A stretch of 64,000 bases of DNA from Candidatus Iainarchaeum sp. GTDB taxonomy: Archaea; Micrarchaeota; Micrarchaeia; Anstonellales; Bilamarchaeaceae. The translations under genes were made by a program, and so were the position numbers. The stretch's first letter is position 1, and every line of letters starts with the position of its first letter. Below, piece after piece: positions 55,637 through 63,416 of the stretch. Where the stretch lies: contig JAQTME010000002.1 in NCBI GenBank assembly GCA_028714535.1, forward strand, positions 1 through 64,000, in the 5' to 3' direction. The notes under the pieces are model-generated. The model was not told where the DNA came from and searched no databases. It saw only the letters and a list, made by a program, of their open reading frames with translations.

Positions 55637-56755
55637 ATGATACCCCCCGCCAGCAACTCCTTCCTCCGGCTGATGTCGGTCTATTCGCTCTACAATGCGG
55701 CAGGCCTGGTGCTGGGCGGCATTTTCGAGGCATATTTCTACCACCTCGGCCTGAGCCTGGCCGAAATCGTGTTCACGTCAGCAGGCCTTTTCGCCATCCC
55801 GCTCCTGTTCCTCCTTCTCATGAGGAGGTTCGAGGCGCGCCAGTCGATACTCATCGGGCTGGCCATGAACGCCCTTGGCGGCCTGCTCCTCGCGTTCTTC
55901 CCCAACCCGGCGACGCCGTTCATTGCCAGGACAGTCATGGGCGTTGCCATCTTCTTTTTCTGGATGCCGATGAACATCATGTTCTACGAGCACGCGCAGA
56001 AGAACAACGCGTTCCTGGGCTCGCTGTACTACTCGGTCTCGGCCGTGCTTTCCCTGATCCTGCCCGCGCTGGCCGGATGGATAGCATTCGCGTTCGGCTA
56101 TCCGGCCATGTTCCTGGCCGGCGTCGCGATGTTTGCCGTGAACATGGTCATTGCAGAGGCGTTCGTGGAGCCGAAAACATATTCCTACGACCCGCTGAAG
56201 AGCCTGCGCTCGATTTCCGGCCTGCGCACGCTGTTCTTCGTGGAGGGCTTCTCCTTCGTGTCCATCACCCAGATCACGCTCAGCGCCATGATACTGCTTT
56301 ACTTCACCGACCCGGTGGATTTCGGCGGGCTGCTGTCAGCAGTGACCGTGTTCGCAGTGATAGCCTCGTTCGTCACCGCGAGGCTGTCCGACCACTTCGG
56401 CCAGCGGAGGACGTTCCTGGTCGCAGCCGCGTTCGGCTTCCTGCTCGCCGCCATATTCACGAGCTTCGCCAACGGCGTCGCGCTGTTCTTCCTGGGGTTC
56501 GGCGCCATCACCTTCTTCAGGACCATGCTGCTGCCCCTGCCGCTCGCCCTGGCTGTGGACAACAGCACGAGCATGGTCGAGACCATGGTGGGCAGGGAGA
56601 TAATGCTCGATATCGGAAGGGTCGTAGCGGTCCTCATCGGCGTCGCGCTGATACTCCTTTTCGACATCCGCGCCATGCTAATCATGCAGACGATCGCAGC
56701 GGCGCTATACATCCCGCTTTTCGAGCTCAAGAAAAGGAAGCTGGCGAGGTTTTAA
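55637..56755 (+). CDS. Major facilitator superfamily transporter
   Basis: ATG 55637 (TTTTATT box 26 nt upstream; the track's first codon is TTG) gives 372 residues with 11-12 helices. The loop between helices 2 and 3, LMRRFEARQSILIGLAMNALG, and the second-half equivalent VTARLSDHFGQRRTFLVAAA are MFS signatures. LFFVEGFSFVSITQITLSAM begins the second half. It may export drugs or small metabolites, but specificity is unknown. It follows rps8e with its own promoter and converges on the duplicated membrane protein gene. Confidence 0.85.
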   Translation: MIPPASNSFLRLMSVYSLYNAAGLVLGGIFEAYFYHLGLSLAEIVFTSAGLFAIPLLFLLLMRRFEARQSILIGLAMNALGGLLLAFFPNPATPFIARTVMGVAIFFFWMPMNIMFYEHAQKNNAFLGSLYYSVSAVLSLILPALAGWIAFAFGYPAMFLAGVAMFAVNMVIAEAFVEPKTYSYDPLKSLRSISGLRTLFFVEGFSFVSITQITLSAMILLYFTDPVDFGGLLSAVTVFAVIASFVTARLSDHFGQRRTFLVAAAFGFLLAAIFTSFANGVALFFLGFGAITFFRTMLLPLPLALAVDNSTSMVETMVGREIMLDIGRVVAVLIGVALILLFDIRAMLIMQTIAAALYIPLFELKKRKLARF

Positions 56756-57381
56756 TCCAGGATGCGCATGGCGCGCCTCATTATCAGGAACGCGTTGAAC
56801 CAGCAGAGCGGCAGCCATAGCGGCGTGCCGAACATGGCGGCGGAATACTGCCAGGCGCCGGCCATTATGCAGGCGCTCTCCATCGCGGTCCCGAAGACGG
56901 CGGCCATGATTCCAGGGACGATGTCCTGCTTCCTGTGATATCCAACCAGGAACAGCGCTGCGGTTGCCGCGGCAAAGGCGAGCAGCAGGAAGAATTCGTT
57001 GTGGAACGACAGGCCCGCGCCCACTGTGCCAAGGAGCGCGACAACCGCTGACTTTTGCGACGCCTTCACAGGCACGCCGGCGGCGAACGCATCTTCCAGG
57101 AGCACGACCGCCATGCCCCAGCCGATGGGCAGCCAGAGCGGCGCGAACAGCCAGTTCGCGTTCGCGTAGTGCCACGCGCCCATCATCACAGCGATGTTCT
57201 CGCAGGCGCCGCCTATGAGCGTCGCGAGGATGAAATGCTTCGCGCTTTTCCACCTGTCTATATATAGCAGGAGCGCGGCCGCGGCGGACATCAGCGCCAG
57301 CAGCAGCAGTTCGTGCTGCCATAATGTGGCCATGAGGATTGTGCCTGCGATGAAAAATGCGATTGCCAGCGGCGGCTTCAT
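56752..57381 (-). CDS. Membrane protein with internal duplication
   Basis: The 209-residue protein has about seven hydrophobic segments and two repeats: CENIAVMMGAWHYANANWLF followed by APLWLPIGWGMAV, and MESACIMAGAWQYSAAMFGT followed by PLWLPLCWFNAFL. The conserved Glu, GAW-x-Y and PLWLP elements within membrane helices suggest a transporter or an enzyme acting on lipids. I cannot name the family. Its ATG shares one base with the metG stop (TGATG), so it is translated with MetRS, probably for expression reasons only. Confidence 0.7.
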   Translation of the reverse strand: MKPPLAIAFFIAGTILMATLWQHELLLLALMSAAAALLLYIDRWKSAKHFILATLIGGACENIAVMMGAWHYANANWLFAPLWLPIGWGMAVVLLEDAFAAGVPVKASQKSAVVALLGTVGAGLSFHNEFFLLLAFAAATAALFLVGYHRKQDIVPGIMAAVFGTAMESACIMAGAWQYSAAMFGTPLWLPLCWFNAFLIMRRAMRILD

Positions 57382-59561
57382 CAGCTCACTTTGCCTTCCT
57401 TGACGTTCCTCATGCGGAGCTCCTCGCCCTGCGTCACGAGCGGCTTCCCTCCTGATACGACTGCGAAATCCTTCACTTCGATTTTTATCTTTTTGAATTC
57501 GTCGAACGTGACCATCTTCGCCGGTGAGTGCGTCGTGCCCTTCTGCGCGACCTTGTCGCCCACCCTGCTTTTCTCGCAGAAAATCACTTCAACGGCGCCG
57601 CTTTCGAGGCCTGCGCCCTTCGTCACTTTCTGCGGCACGTGCTCCCTCCCCTCTGCAGCGAGCAGCATGCCGCTGGACTCGACGCCGCGGAGCATCGCCG
57701 GCTTCAGGTTCTTCACTATGACGACCTTCTTCCCGACGAGGTCCTCCGGATAATAATGCCCGGCCAGGCCGGACACTATCTGCCTCTCGCCGTCCGAAAG
57801 CACGACCTTCTCGACGAACAGCTTTTCCGCGTCCGGGTGCTTCTCCACGCTTTTTATCTCCCCGACCTCGAGGTCCAGCATGCCGACGTCCAGCGCGGCC
57901 GCGGCCTCCTTCTTCCCCGCGAACTTCGCCTTGAGCGCCTCGATCTCCTTCTGCTCGATTTTCCTGAACAGCGGCGCAGGCTGGCCGATTTCGTGCCCTG
58001 ATGCAAGCGGCCTGCCCAGGCCATCCCATTTAGCCTGCTCCAGGCCGAGCTGCTTCGCCATCGCGGCCGCGGTCGCCGGCAGGTACGGTTCCACGAGTAT
58101 CGAGAGGTCCTTCACCTGGGATGCGAGCACGCCGATGACCGCGCCGGCGCGCGCCTTGTCCGTCTTCACGAGCTCCCAGGGCTTGTTGTCCTGGAAATAC
58201 CTGTTCGCGTTCTTCGACAGCGACATCATGCGGTGGAGCGCGTCCTTGAGCTTCACGGCCTCCAGGTCCGCGGTTATCTCGCCGCGCAGCTTCTCCTGCC
58301 CCTGGAGGAACGCCCTGTCCGCGTCGTTCAGCGCGCCCCCGGGCACCCTGCCTTCGAAGTTGTTCTTGATGAATACGAGCGTCCTGTTCACCAGGTTGCC
58401 CAGGTTCGCGAGCAGCTCGTTGTTGTTCTTGTCGGCGAAATCGGCCCAGAGGAAATTGGTGTCCGCCTGCTCAGGCCTGTTGGCCAGCAGGTAATACCTC
58501 CACACGTCCGCGGCTATGCCCGAATTCATGGCGTCGTCGCCGAACACGCCCACCTGGCGCGATTTGGAGAACTTGCCCCCTTCGTAGTTGAGGAATTCGG
58601 TCGTGCTCAGGTGGTGCACGAGCGTCCAGCCCTGCCTCGTGCCCATGAGCGTGGAAGGGAATATCACAGTATGGAACGGCACGTTGTCCTTGCCCATGAA
58701 CTGGTAGAGGCGGACGTCCTTTGGTTTCATCCACCACTCCTGCCACGCATCCGTGAGGTTGGCCGTTATCGATATATACCCTATGGGCGCGTCGAACCAG
58801 ACATAGAAGACCTTGTTCTCATAGCCTGCGAGCGGCACAGGCACGCCCCATTTCAAATCGCGGGTAATCGCCCTTTTCTTGAGCCCTTCGCGCAGCCACG
58901 ATTCGGCGATGCGGATTGTGTTCTCAGACCACGCGCCGTTCCTGGATTCCGTGCGTATCCATCCGGTCAGTTCCTTCTCGATGCCCGGCAGGTTGATGAA
59001 AAGGTGCTTGGTCCTCCTCATGACCGGCTTCGTCTTCGTCACCTTGCTCACCGGGTCTATGAGCTCGCCCGGATGGAGCAGCTTGCCGCACCGGTCGCAC
59101 TGGTCAGAGCGCGCCCCTGTGGACTGGCAGTGCGGGCAGGTCCCCTCTATGTACCTGTCAGCCAGGAACATGCCTGCCTTCTCGTCGTAGAACTGCTCAA
59201 CCTCGTCCTCGACCACGTAGCCGTTCTTGTGGAGCCGGCTGAATATGTCCTGGGTTATCTGCTTGTGCTTTTCAGTGGAAGTCCTGCCGAAGGCGTCGAA
59301 CCTTATCCCGAACCACCGGTAGATGTCGCTGTGGATCCTGTAGTACTTGTCGCATATCTCCTTGGGCGTGACGCCCTCCTCCAGCGCCTTTATCTCGGTT
59401 GCAGTTCCATACTCATCCGTTCCGCAGACGTAGAGGCAGTCGTAGCCGCGCGAGCGGCAGTAGCGGGCGTAGACGTCCGCGGAGAGCACGCACCCTATTA
59501 TGTTCCCCAGGTGCGGCACGTTGTTCACGTAAGGCAATGCGGAAGTTATCAGTATCTTCAT
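57381..59561 (-). CDS. metG: Methionyl-tRNA synthetase with C-terminal tRNA-binding domain
   Basis: The 726-residue enzyme has the class I HIGH-type motif in LPYVNNVPHLGNIIG, a zinc-binding knuckle (CPHCQSTGARSDQCDRCG) and the KMSKS-type KFSKSRQ. An anticodon-binding helical domain follows, and then a C-terminal EMAP/OB-fold tRNA-binding domain beginning LDVGMLDLEVGEIKSVEKHP. It ends with an extra segment of ~40 residues (VTFDEFKKIKIEVKDFAVVS) that looks like the start of a second OB fold. It charges both initiator and elongator tRNA-Met. GGTGAT six nt upstream of ATG 59561 is the RBS. Confidence 0.95.
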   Translation of the reverse strand: MKILITSALPYVNNVPHLGNIIGCVLSADVYARYCRSRGYDCLYVCGTDEYGTATEIKALEEGVTPKEICDKYYRIHSDIYRWFGIRFDAFGRTSTEKHKQITQDIFSRLHKNGYVVEDEVEQFYDEKAGMFLADRYIEGTCPHCQSTGARSDQCDRCGKLLHPGELIDPVSKVTKTKPVMRRTKHLFINLPGIEKELTGWIRTESRNGAWSENTIRIAESWLREGLKKRAITRDLKWGVPVPLAGYENKVFYVWFDAPIGYISITANLTDAWQEWWMKPKDVRLYQFMGKDNVPFHTVIFPSTLMGTRQGWTLVHHLSTTEFLNYEGGKFSKSRQVGVFGDDAMNSGIAADVWRYYLLANRPEQADTNFLWADFADKNNNELLANLGNLVNRTLVFIKNNFEGRVPGGALNDADRAFLQGQEKLRGEITADLEAVKLKDALHRMMSLSKNANRYFQDNKPWELVKTDKARAGAVIGVLASQVKDLSILVEPYLPATAAAMAKQLGLEQAKWDGLGRPLASGHEIGQPAPLFRKIEQKEIEALKAKFAGKKEAAAALDVGMLDLEVGEIKSVEKHPDAEKLFVEKVVLSDGERQIVSGLAGHYYPEDLVGKKVVIVKNLKPAMLRGVESSGMLLAAEGREHVPQKVTKGAGLESGAVEVIFCEKSRVGDKVAQKGTTHSPAKMVTFDEFKKIKIEVKDFAVVSGGKPLVTQGEELRMRNVKEGKVS

Positions 59562-59645
59562 GCTTAATCACCGGAAACGCGGCAAAAACACAGTGAAAGT
59601 TAGATATGGCACATGATATTTAAACCGTCCGCGCCCATCCTGTCC

Positions 59646-60956
59646 ATGCGCCCCCGCCACGCCCTCCTGTTCCTTGCCATATTGGCCATCGCCGGCTGCA
59701 CGCAGCAATCGGCGGGCCGCGTAGATGCCGTGGACTGCAGGCTTGACGACCCGCAGTACGACAACGGCATAGGCATGGACACCACGCTGCTCGCCGGGCT
59801 TCAGGACGAGCTCCTCTGGTGCATCGAGAACAACCGCACCTTCGACAACGGCCGCGCGCTCGCGCTCCTTGATTCGTTCTGGCCGGAAAACCCGACCGGC
59901 ATCCGGGAGGTGGACCGCATGAACCCGCTCCTCTGGAACAACCTGGCCATACGGAGCGGCCTCATCCGCATGATGGTGATGCAGCAGAATGACCCGTCCT
60001 ACGCGCCGGACTTCGGCCCTGTGCTTGAAAAAATCCGGCAATACGGCTTCGAGTCCGGCGGCTACGCCACCTGGTACGAGGGCAGCGGATACCTCGTCTA
60101 CACGCTCGCCGCAGTGAGGCAGGCGAACCTGCATTTCTACAGCCCTGAGTTGCGCGATTTCGAGGCGTCGTCCGTCCGCTGGCTCAACGATTTCGCGCTT
60201 CCTGACGGCACGCTCGCGCCGATAGGCGACACCGCTCTGGGCTCGGCCTACGCGCCTGAGAACAGGCAGGACCGCGTCGCCCATACCGATCATGAGACCG
60301 CCATAACCTTCGACAACGGCACCGGCTACCTGCTCTTCAGGCACCCGGTGGCCAATCTCGCGCCTGCAAGCCCCATACGGAACGATCTGCACACGCAATT
60401 CGACTTCGGCTCTGTCTGGCTCTGGTACAACGGCAGCTGGAGGATACGGCCAATCGGCTATCCCGGCTATCCCCTGAAAATTGCAGAAAACCTTGACGAC
60501 AAGCTCAGCTACAACATCCAGTCCGCAGGCCGGATAGGCGAAGATTTCACCCAGGCGGATTTCAACAGCCTGGATTTCATGCGCTACTCAAATTCGTGGA
60601 GGGCGAAAACCTCCGCCACCCTGCCCGGAGGCCCTGTGCTGGTGCAGGAATACCCTGACCGCTACGAGCTCGCCTTCTCCTACGCGCTCAACACAGGCGA
60701 AGGAGGCATATACGAGAACTATTCCAGGAAAATCACGCTGTACAAGGGGCAGAAGCGTCTCGACATAACCGATTCCAACCCCGTGGCCCTCTCATCAAGC
60801 CTGCTGGTTTCCGGCGACGCCATCGTCAGCTCCGCATTCCCGGTCTCATGCAGCTACGGGGCGAAATGGTCCCCTGCCTGGGGGACGGTGGAGGAGTCCA
60901 GGCGCTGCTCGGCGGGCCCGGGCCAGGCCCTCAGCTACGCAGTGGAATGGCAGTAA
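59646..60956 (+). CDS. Large lipoprotein, possibly heparinase/alginate-lyase-like
   Basis: ATG 59646 (ATATTTAAACC box 26 nt upstream; the track start 59613 precedes the predicted transcription start) opens a lipoprotein signal, MRPRHALLFLAILAIAGC. The ~436-residue protein has an alpha-helical N-terminal half with FESGGYATWYEGSGYLVYTL and a beta-rich C-terminal half with AHTDHETAITFDNGTGYLLF and RKITLYKGQKRLDITDS. That order recalls chondroitin/heparinase II/III-type polysaccharide lyases, with Tyr/His candidates. The resemblance is by pattern only. It would act outside the cell. Confidence 0.6.
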   Translation: MRPRHALLFLAILAIAGCTQQSAGRVDAVDCRLDDPQYDNGIGMDTTLLAGLQDELLWCIENNRTFDNGRALALLDSFWPENPTGIREVDRMNPLLWNNLAIRSGLIRMMVMQQNDPSYAPDFGPVLEKIRQYGFESGGYATWYEGSGYLVYTLAAVRQANLHFYSPELRDFEASSVRWLNDFALPDGTLAPIGDTALGSAYAPENRQDRVAHTDHETAITFDNGTGYLLFRHPVANLAPASPIRNDLHTQFDFGSVWLWYNGSWRIRPIGYPGYPLKIAENLDDKLSYNIQSAGRIGEDFTQADFNSLDFMRYSNSWRAKTSATLPGGPVLVQEYPDRYELAFSYALNTGEGGIYENYSRKITLYKGQKRLDITDSNPVALSSSLLVSGDAIVSSAFPVSCSYGAKWSPAWGTVEESRRCSAGPGQALSYAVEWQ

Positions 60957-60972
60957 TGCCAGCGGTTAAAAA

Positions 60973-60990
60973 TTATTCCGTAAGGAATAA
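60973..60990. promoter_or_regulatory. Palindromic operator candidate before HTH-CBS gene
   Basis: TTATTCC-GTAA-GGAATAA is a perfect 7-4-7 inverted repeat lying between the GGTTAAAAATT box A and ATG 60995. It would overlap the transcription start, so a bound HTH protein, most simply the gene's own product, would block initiation. Confidence 0.6.
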
Positions 60991-60994
60991 CCCC

Positions 60995-61540
60995 ATGCTT
61001 GAGATAGAACGCATCGGGCGGATGAGGAAGCAGCTCGGCCTCACCCAGAAGGAGCTCGCCTCGCTCTCAGGCGTCTCCCAGTCGCTCATCGCCAAAATCG
61101 AATCCGGGAAGATAGACCCCGCATACTCGAAAGTGACCCACATCCTGGCGGCGCTTGAAAGCCGGCAGAAGAAGGGCAGCAAGACCGCCGAGCAGATAAT
61201 GACCACCGGCCTGATTTCAGTGGGCCCCTCTGACTCATTGGAGAAGGCGATAGCGCTCATGCGCGCCAAGGACATATCGCAGCTCCCTGTCTTCGATTCC
61301 GGCAAGTGCGTCGGCAGCCTGTCGGACAGCATGATAGTCGACCTGATGGCCAGCAAGGGCCAGGGGATACGCGCGGTCAAGGTCGGCGACGTGATGGCAG
61401 AGAGCTACCCTGTCATTCCCGCAAGTTCGCTGGTGGAAGTCGTCACAGGCCTGCTCCAGCACTATCGCGCCGTGCTTGTAGAAAAAGACGGCAAGATCAG
61501 CGGGATAATAACGAAAGCGGACCTGCTCAAGGCAATCTAG
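60995..61540 (+). CDS. HTH-CBS transcription regulator
   Basis: ATG 60995 is the leaderless start (box A centred about 26 nt upstream); the 230-aa track ORF begins out of context inside the previous gene. The 181-residue product has an XRE-type HTH (RMRKQLGLTQKELASLSGVSQS ... KIESGKIDPAYSKVTHILAAL) and then two CBS motifs (TTGLISVGPSDSLEKAIALM, ESYPVIPASSLVEVVTGLLQ). CBS pairs sense adenosyl nucleotides. This architecture is common in archaea. Autoregulation through the adjacent palindrome is likely. The regulated metabolic target is unknown. Confidence 0.85.
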   Translation: MLEIERIGRMRKQLGLTQKELASLSGVSQSLIAKIESGKIDPAYSKVTHILAALESRQKKGSKTAEQIMTTGLISVGPSDSLEKAIALMRAKDISQLPVFDSGKCVGSLSDSMIVDLMASKGQGIRAVKVGDVMAESYPVIPASSLVEVVTGLLQHYRAVLVEKDGKISGIITKADLLKAI

Positions 61541-63372
61541 TCATATGTCCCCGTGGCCCCGACTCCCATTTCAACTGCTTTATCTTTTTTCGGCCTGCCC
61601 ACCTGGCCCGGACCGCACGCCTGCATCGGTTCAAGGCCCACCTTCTTCCACAGGCCCCGCTCGTCCACTTCACTGTATGCCGCCCCGCTCGTCACCCTGA
61701 GTTTCCAGCCGGTGGTGATACCTTTCCGGGTTTTCAGCTTCTTTACATGGCTGATTACTTCCCTGTCTGTCATTTTGCTGAATATCACGCGCCTGAATCC
61801 GAAGCCAGCCTTTTCCAGCAGCTCCCTGCCCGCCAGCATGTCGTAGGCCCAGTACATCTTCCGGTTGAGCTTCGTCCGGTCGCCGGTTATGCCTTTCGCT
61901 GCAGCGCGTGCGTTTATCTCCGCCATCAGCTCCGTATCCCCCAGTTTATCCCAGTCGGGCTCGGTCTGCACGAACATGATGCGGCCCCCAAGCTTGTTGT
62001 CGTTCAGAAACCGGTATGCGGCATCATCAATGCCCCTCAGCTGCGTGCGGTTTGGTATCTTCTTCTCATCGACCAGTGCCTGTATGGCGGCCAGCGCCTC
62101 CGCCTCTTCCATCATCGCATATCTGTTTACGTCCAAAGGCGGGAATCCTGCCTTGTCCAGCAGTTCTTCACCCGCCAGCACCTTGTAGGCGCCAGAAAGT
62201 TTGTCCTGGAGCTCGCTCCTGGTGCCTGCACCCACTGCCTTGGCGGCCTTCTGCACAGCTTTTATCAGGGCGCGTTCGCCCTTCTTCTCCAGCATGCGCT
62301 TCCACTGCACCTTGCTTGGCGAGAAGCCTGTGAATTTCACCCAGCCGCGTTGGCATGCCACCTGATATGCGCGGCCCATCCTGTCTGTGAAGTCCTCGAA
62401 TGTCTTTACGCCGAGGAGTTCCGCGACCTCCTTGACCTGGGCCAGAAACCTGTCTTTTTCCAGCCCAGTCCATTTGCGGTTCTTCCATTTGAGCGGCAAC
62501 CCGTACAGTATCCCCCTTCTCCTCAGGGTGCTGACGAGCGCCGGGTCGTAATCCTTCAACTGCTCAAAAAACTCAATGCGCCTGGCTGTTATCAGCTCTA
62601 CAGTATACCTCCTGAGTTCATCATTCGTCATCCGTTTCCATTTGCGTCCGCTCTCCAGGTGGAGATCATCAAGCCATCCATTGCGGTACAGCCCATCGTG
62701 GATTTTCCTGTTGAGGAACAGGAGCTTGCCTTCGGTCTTTATGTCGTTGCGCTCGCAGTATGCCTTGCCATAGGCGACGCACCAGTCCCTCCCCTTCTTC
62801 TTCCACAGTATGGCCGGAGGCATCACGTCGTCAAGCACTTCCCTCTTGGCCATCCAATGATAAAGGATGCCGTTGTGATTTTTGAAACTGATGCGTGTTT
62901 TGAACTCGTGGAATATCCTGTACCTGAAGCCTTCCTTCCTGAGCTGGTCCGGGCTCATGAGGTCGTATCTCAGCCCATTCTGGTTAATCCAGCGGCCCTC
63001 TTTTTTATGCAAATCAGCGAAGGTGGATTTGACGTTCCCTCCAATCGCAGACTGAGCGAGTTTGTAGCCCGGGTTGGGCAGCGCGCGTGCGCCTCCGCCT
63101 TTGACCGGCCCGAGAGGCACGCCCGCGCGCGCCAGGCCCTCGCGCACGATGTCCTTGAACTCCACGTTGGCCGCGGCTTTGTTTGCGGTTGCCTCTACAA
63201 TGACTTCCCTGGCTGAGAACAAGTTCGCTTTGCACTGCAGGGCTCCGCCTTTCCTAGCGCCGGCAACCGCACTTTCAACGGGCCTTATTTGCCTCTGGGC
63301 GACAAGTTCAGGCATACTGGTAAAACCATTAATGGCTACATCTTTTAAACGTTTCAGAACGTATCCCGGCAT
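61537..63372 (-). CDS. Large repeat protein of unknown function
   Basis: The 619-aa track ORF opens at a GTG that overlaps the TTTTTAA box; ATG 63372 (MPGYVLKRLK) gives ~611 residues. After a ~120-residue N-terminal part (VEFKDIVREGLARAGVPLGP), about seven or eight modules of 50-65 residues follow. Examples are LSGAYKVLAGEELLDKAGFP, KMYWAYDMLAGRELLEKAGF, MGRAYQVACQRGWVKFTGF and TSGAAYSEVDERGLWKKVGL. Each is a helix, an aromatic 'AY' position, and a 'L-x-K-x-GF' turn. The basic charge suggests nucleic-acid binding, reminiscent of small HTH-like repeats. No family is assigned. Confidence 0.68.
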   Translation of the reverse strand: MPGYVLKRLKDVAINGFTSMPELVAQRQIRPVESAVAGARKGGALQCKANLFSAREVIVEATANKAAANVEFKDIVREGLARAGVPLGPVKGGGARALPNPGYKLAQSAIGGNVKSTFADLHKKEGRWINQNGLRYDLMSPDQLRKEGFRYRIFHEFKTRISFKNHNGILYHWMAKREVLDDVMPPAILWKKKGRDWCVAYGKAYCERNDIKTEGKLLFLNRKIHDGLYRNGWLDDLHLESGRKWKRMTNDELRRYTVELITARRIEFFEQLKDYDPALVSTLRRRGILYGLPLKWKNRKWTGLEKDRFLAQVKEVAELLGVKTFEDFTDRMGRAYQVACQRGWVKFTGFSPSKVQWKRMLEKKGERALIKAVQKAAKAVGAGTRSELQDKLSGAYKVLAGEELLDKAGFPPLDVNRYAMMEEAEALAAIQALVDEKKIPNRTQLRGIDDAAYRFLNDNKLGGRIMFVQTEPDWDKLGDTELMAEINARAAAKGITGDRTKLNRKMYWAYDMLAGRELLEKAGFGFRRVIFSKMTDREVISHVKKLKTRKGITTGWKLRVTSGAAYSEVDERGLWKKVGLEPMQACGPGQVGRPKKDKAVEMGVGATGTYD

Positions 63373-63416
63373 GGCGTGCTTTCCTGTTAAAAACACGACT
63401 GAGCATCATCTTGCTG

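Noticed and set aside
54749-55744. 331-aa minus-strand ORF covering the Cgi121-like gene
   Set aside because: Its N-terminal half is antisense to rps8e. The real start is ATG 55162.
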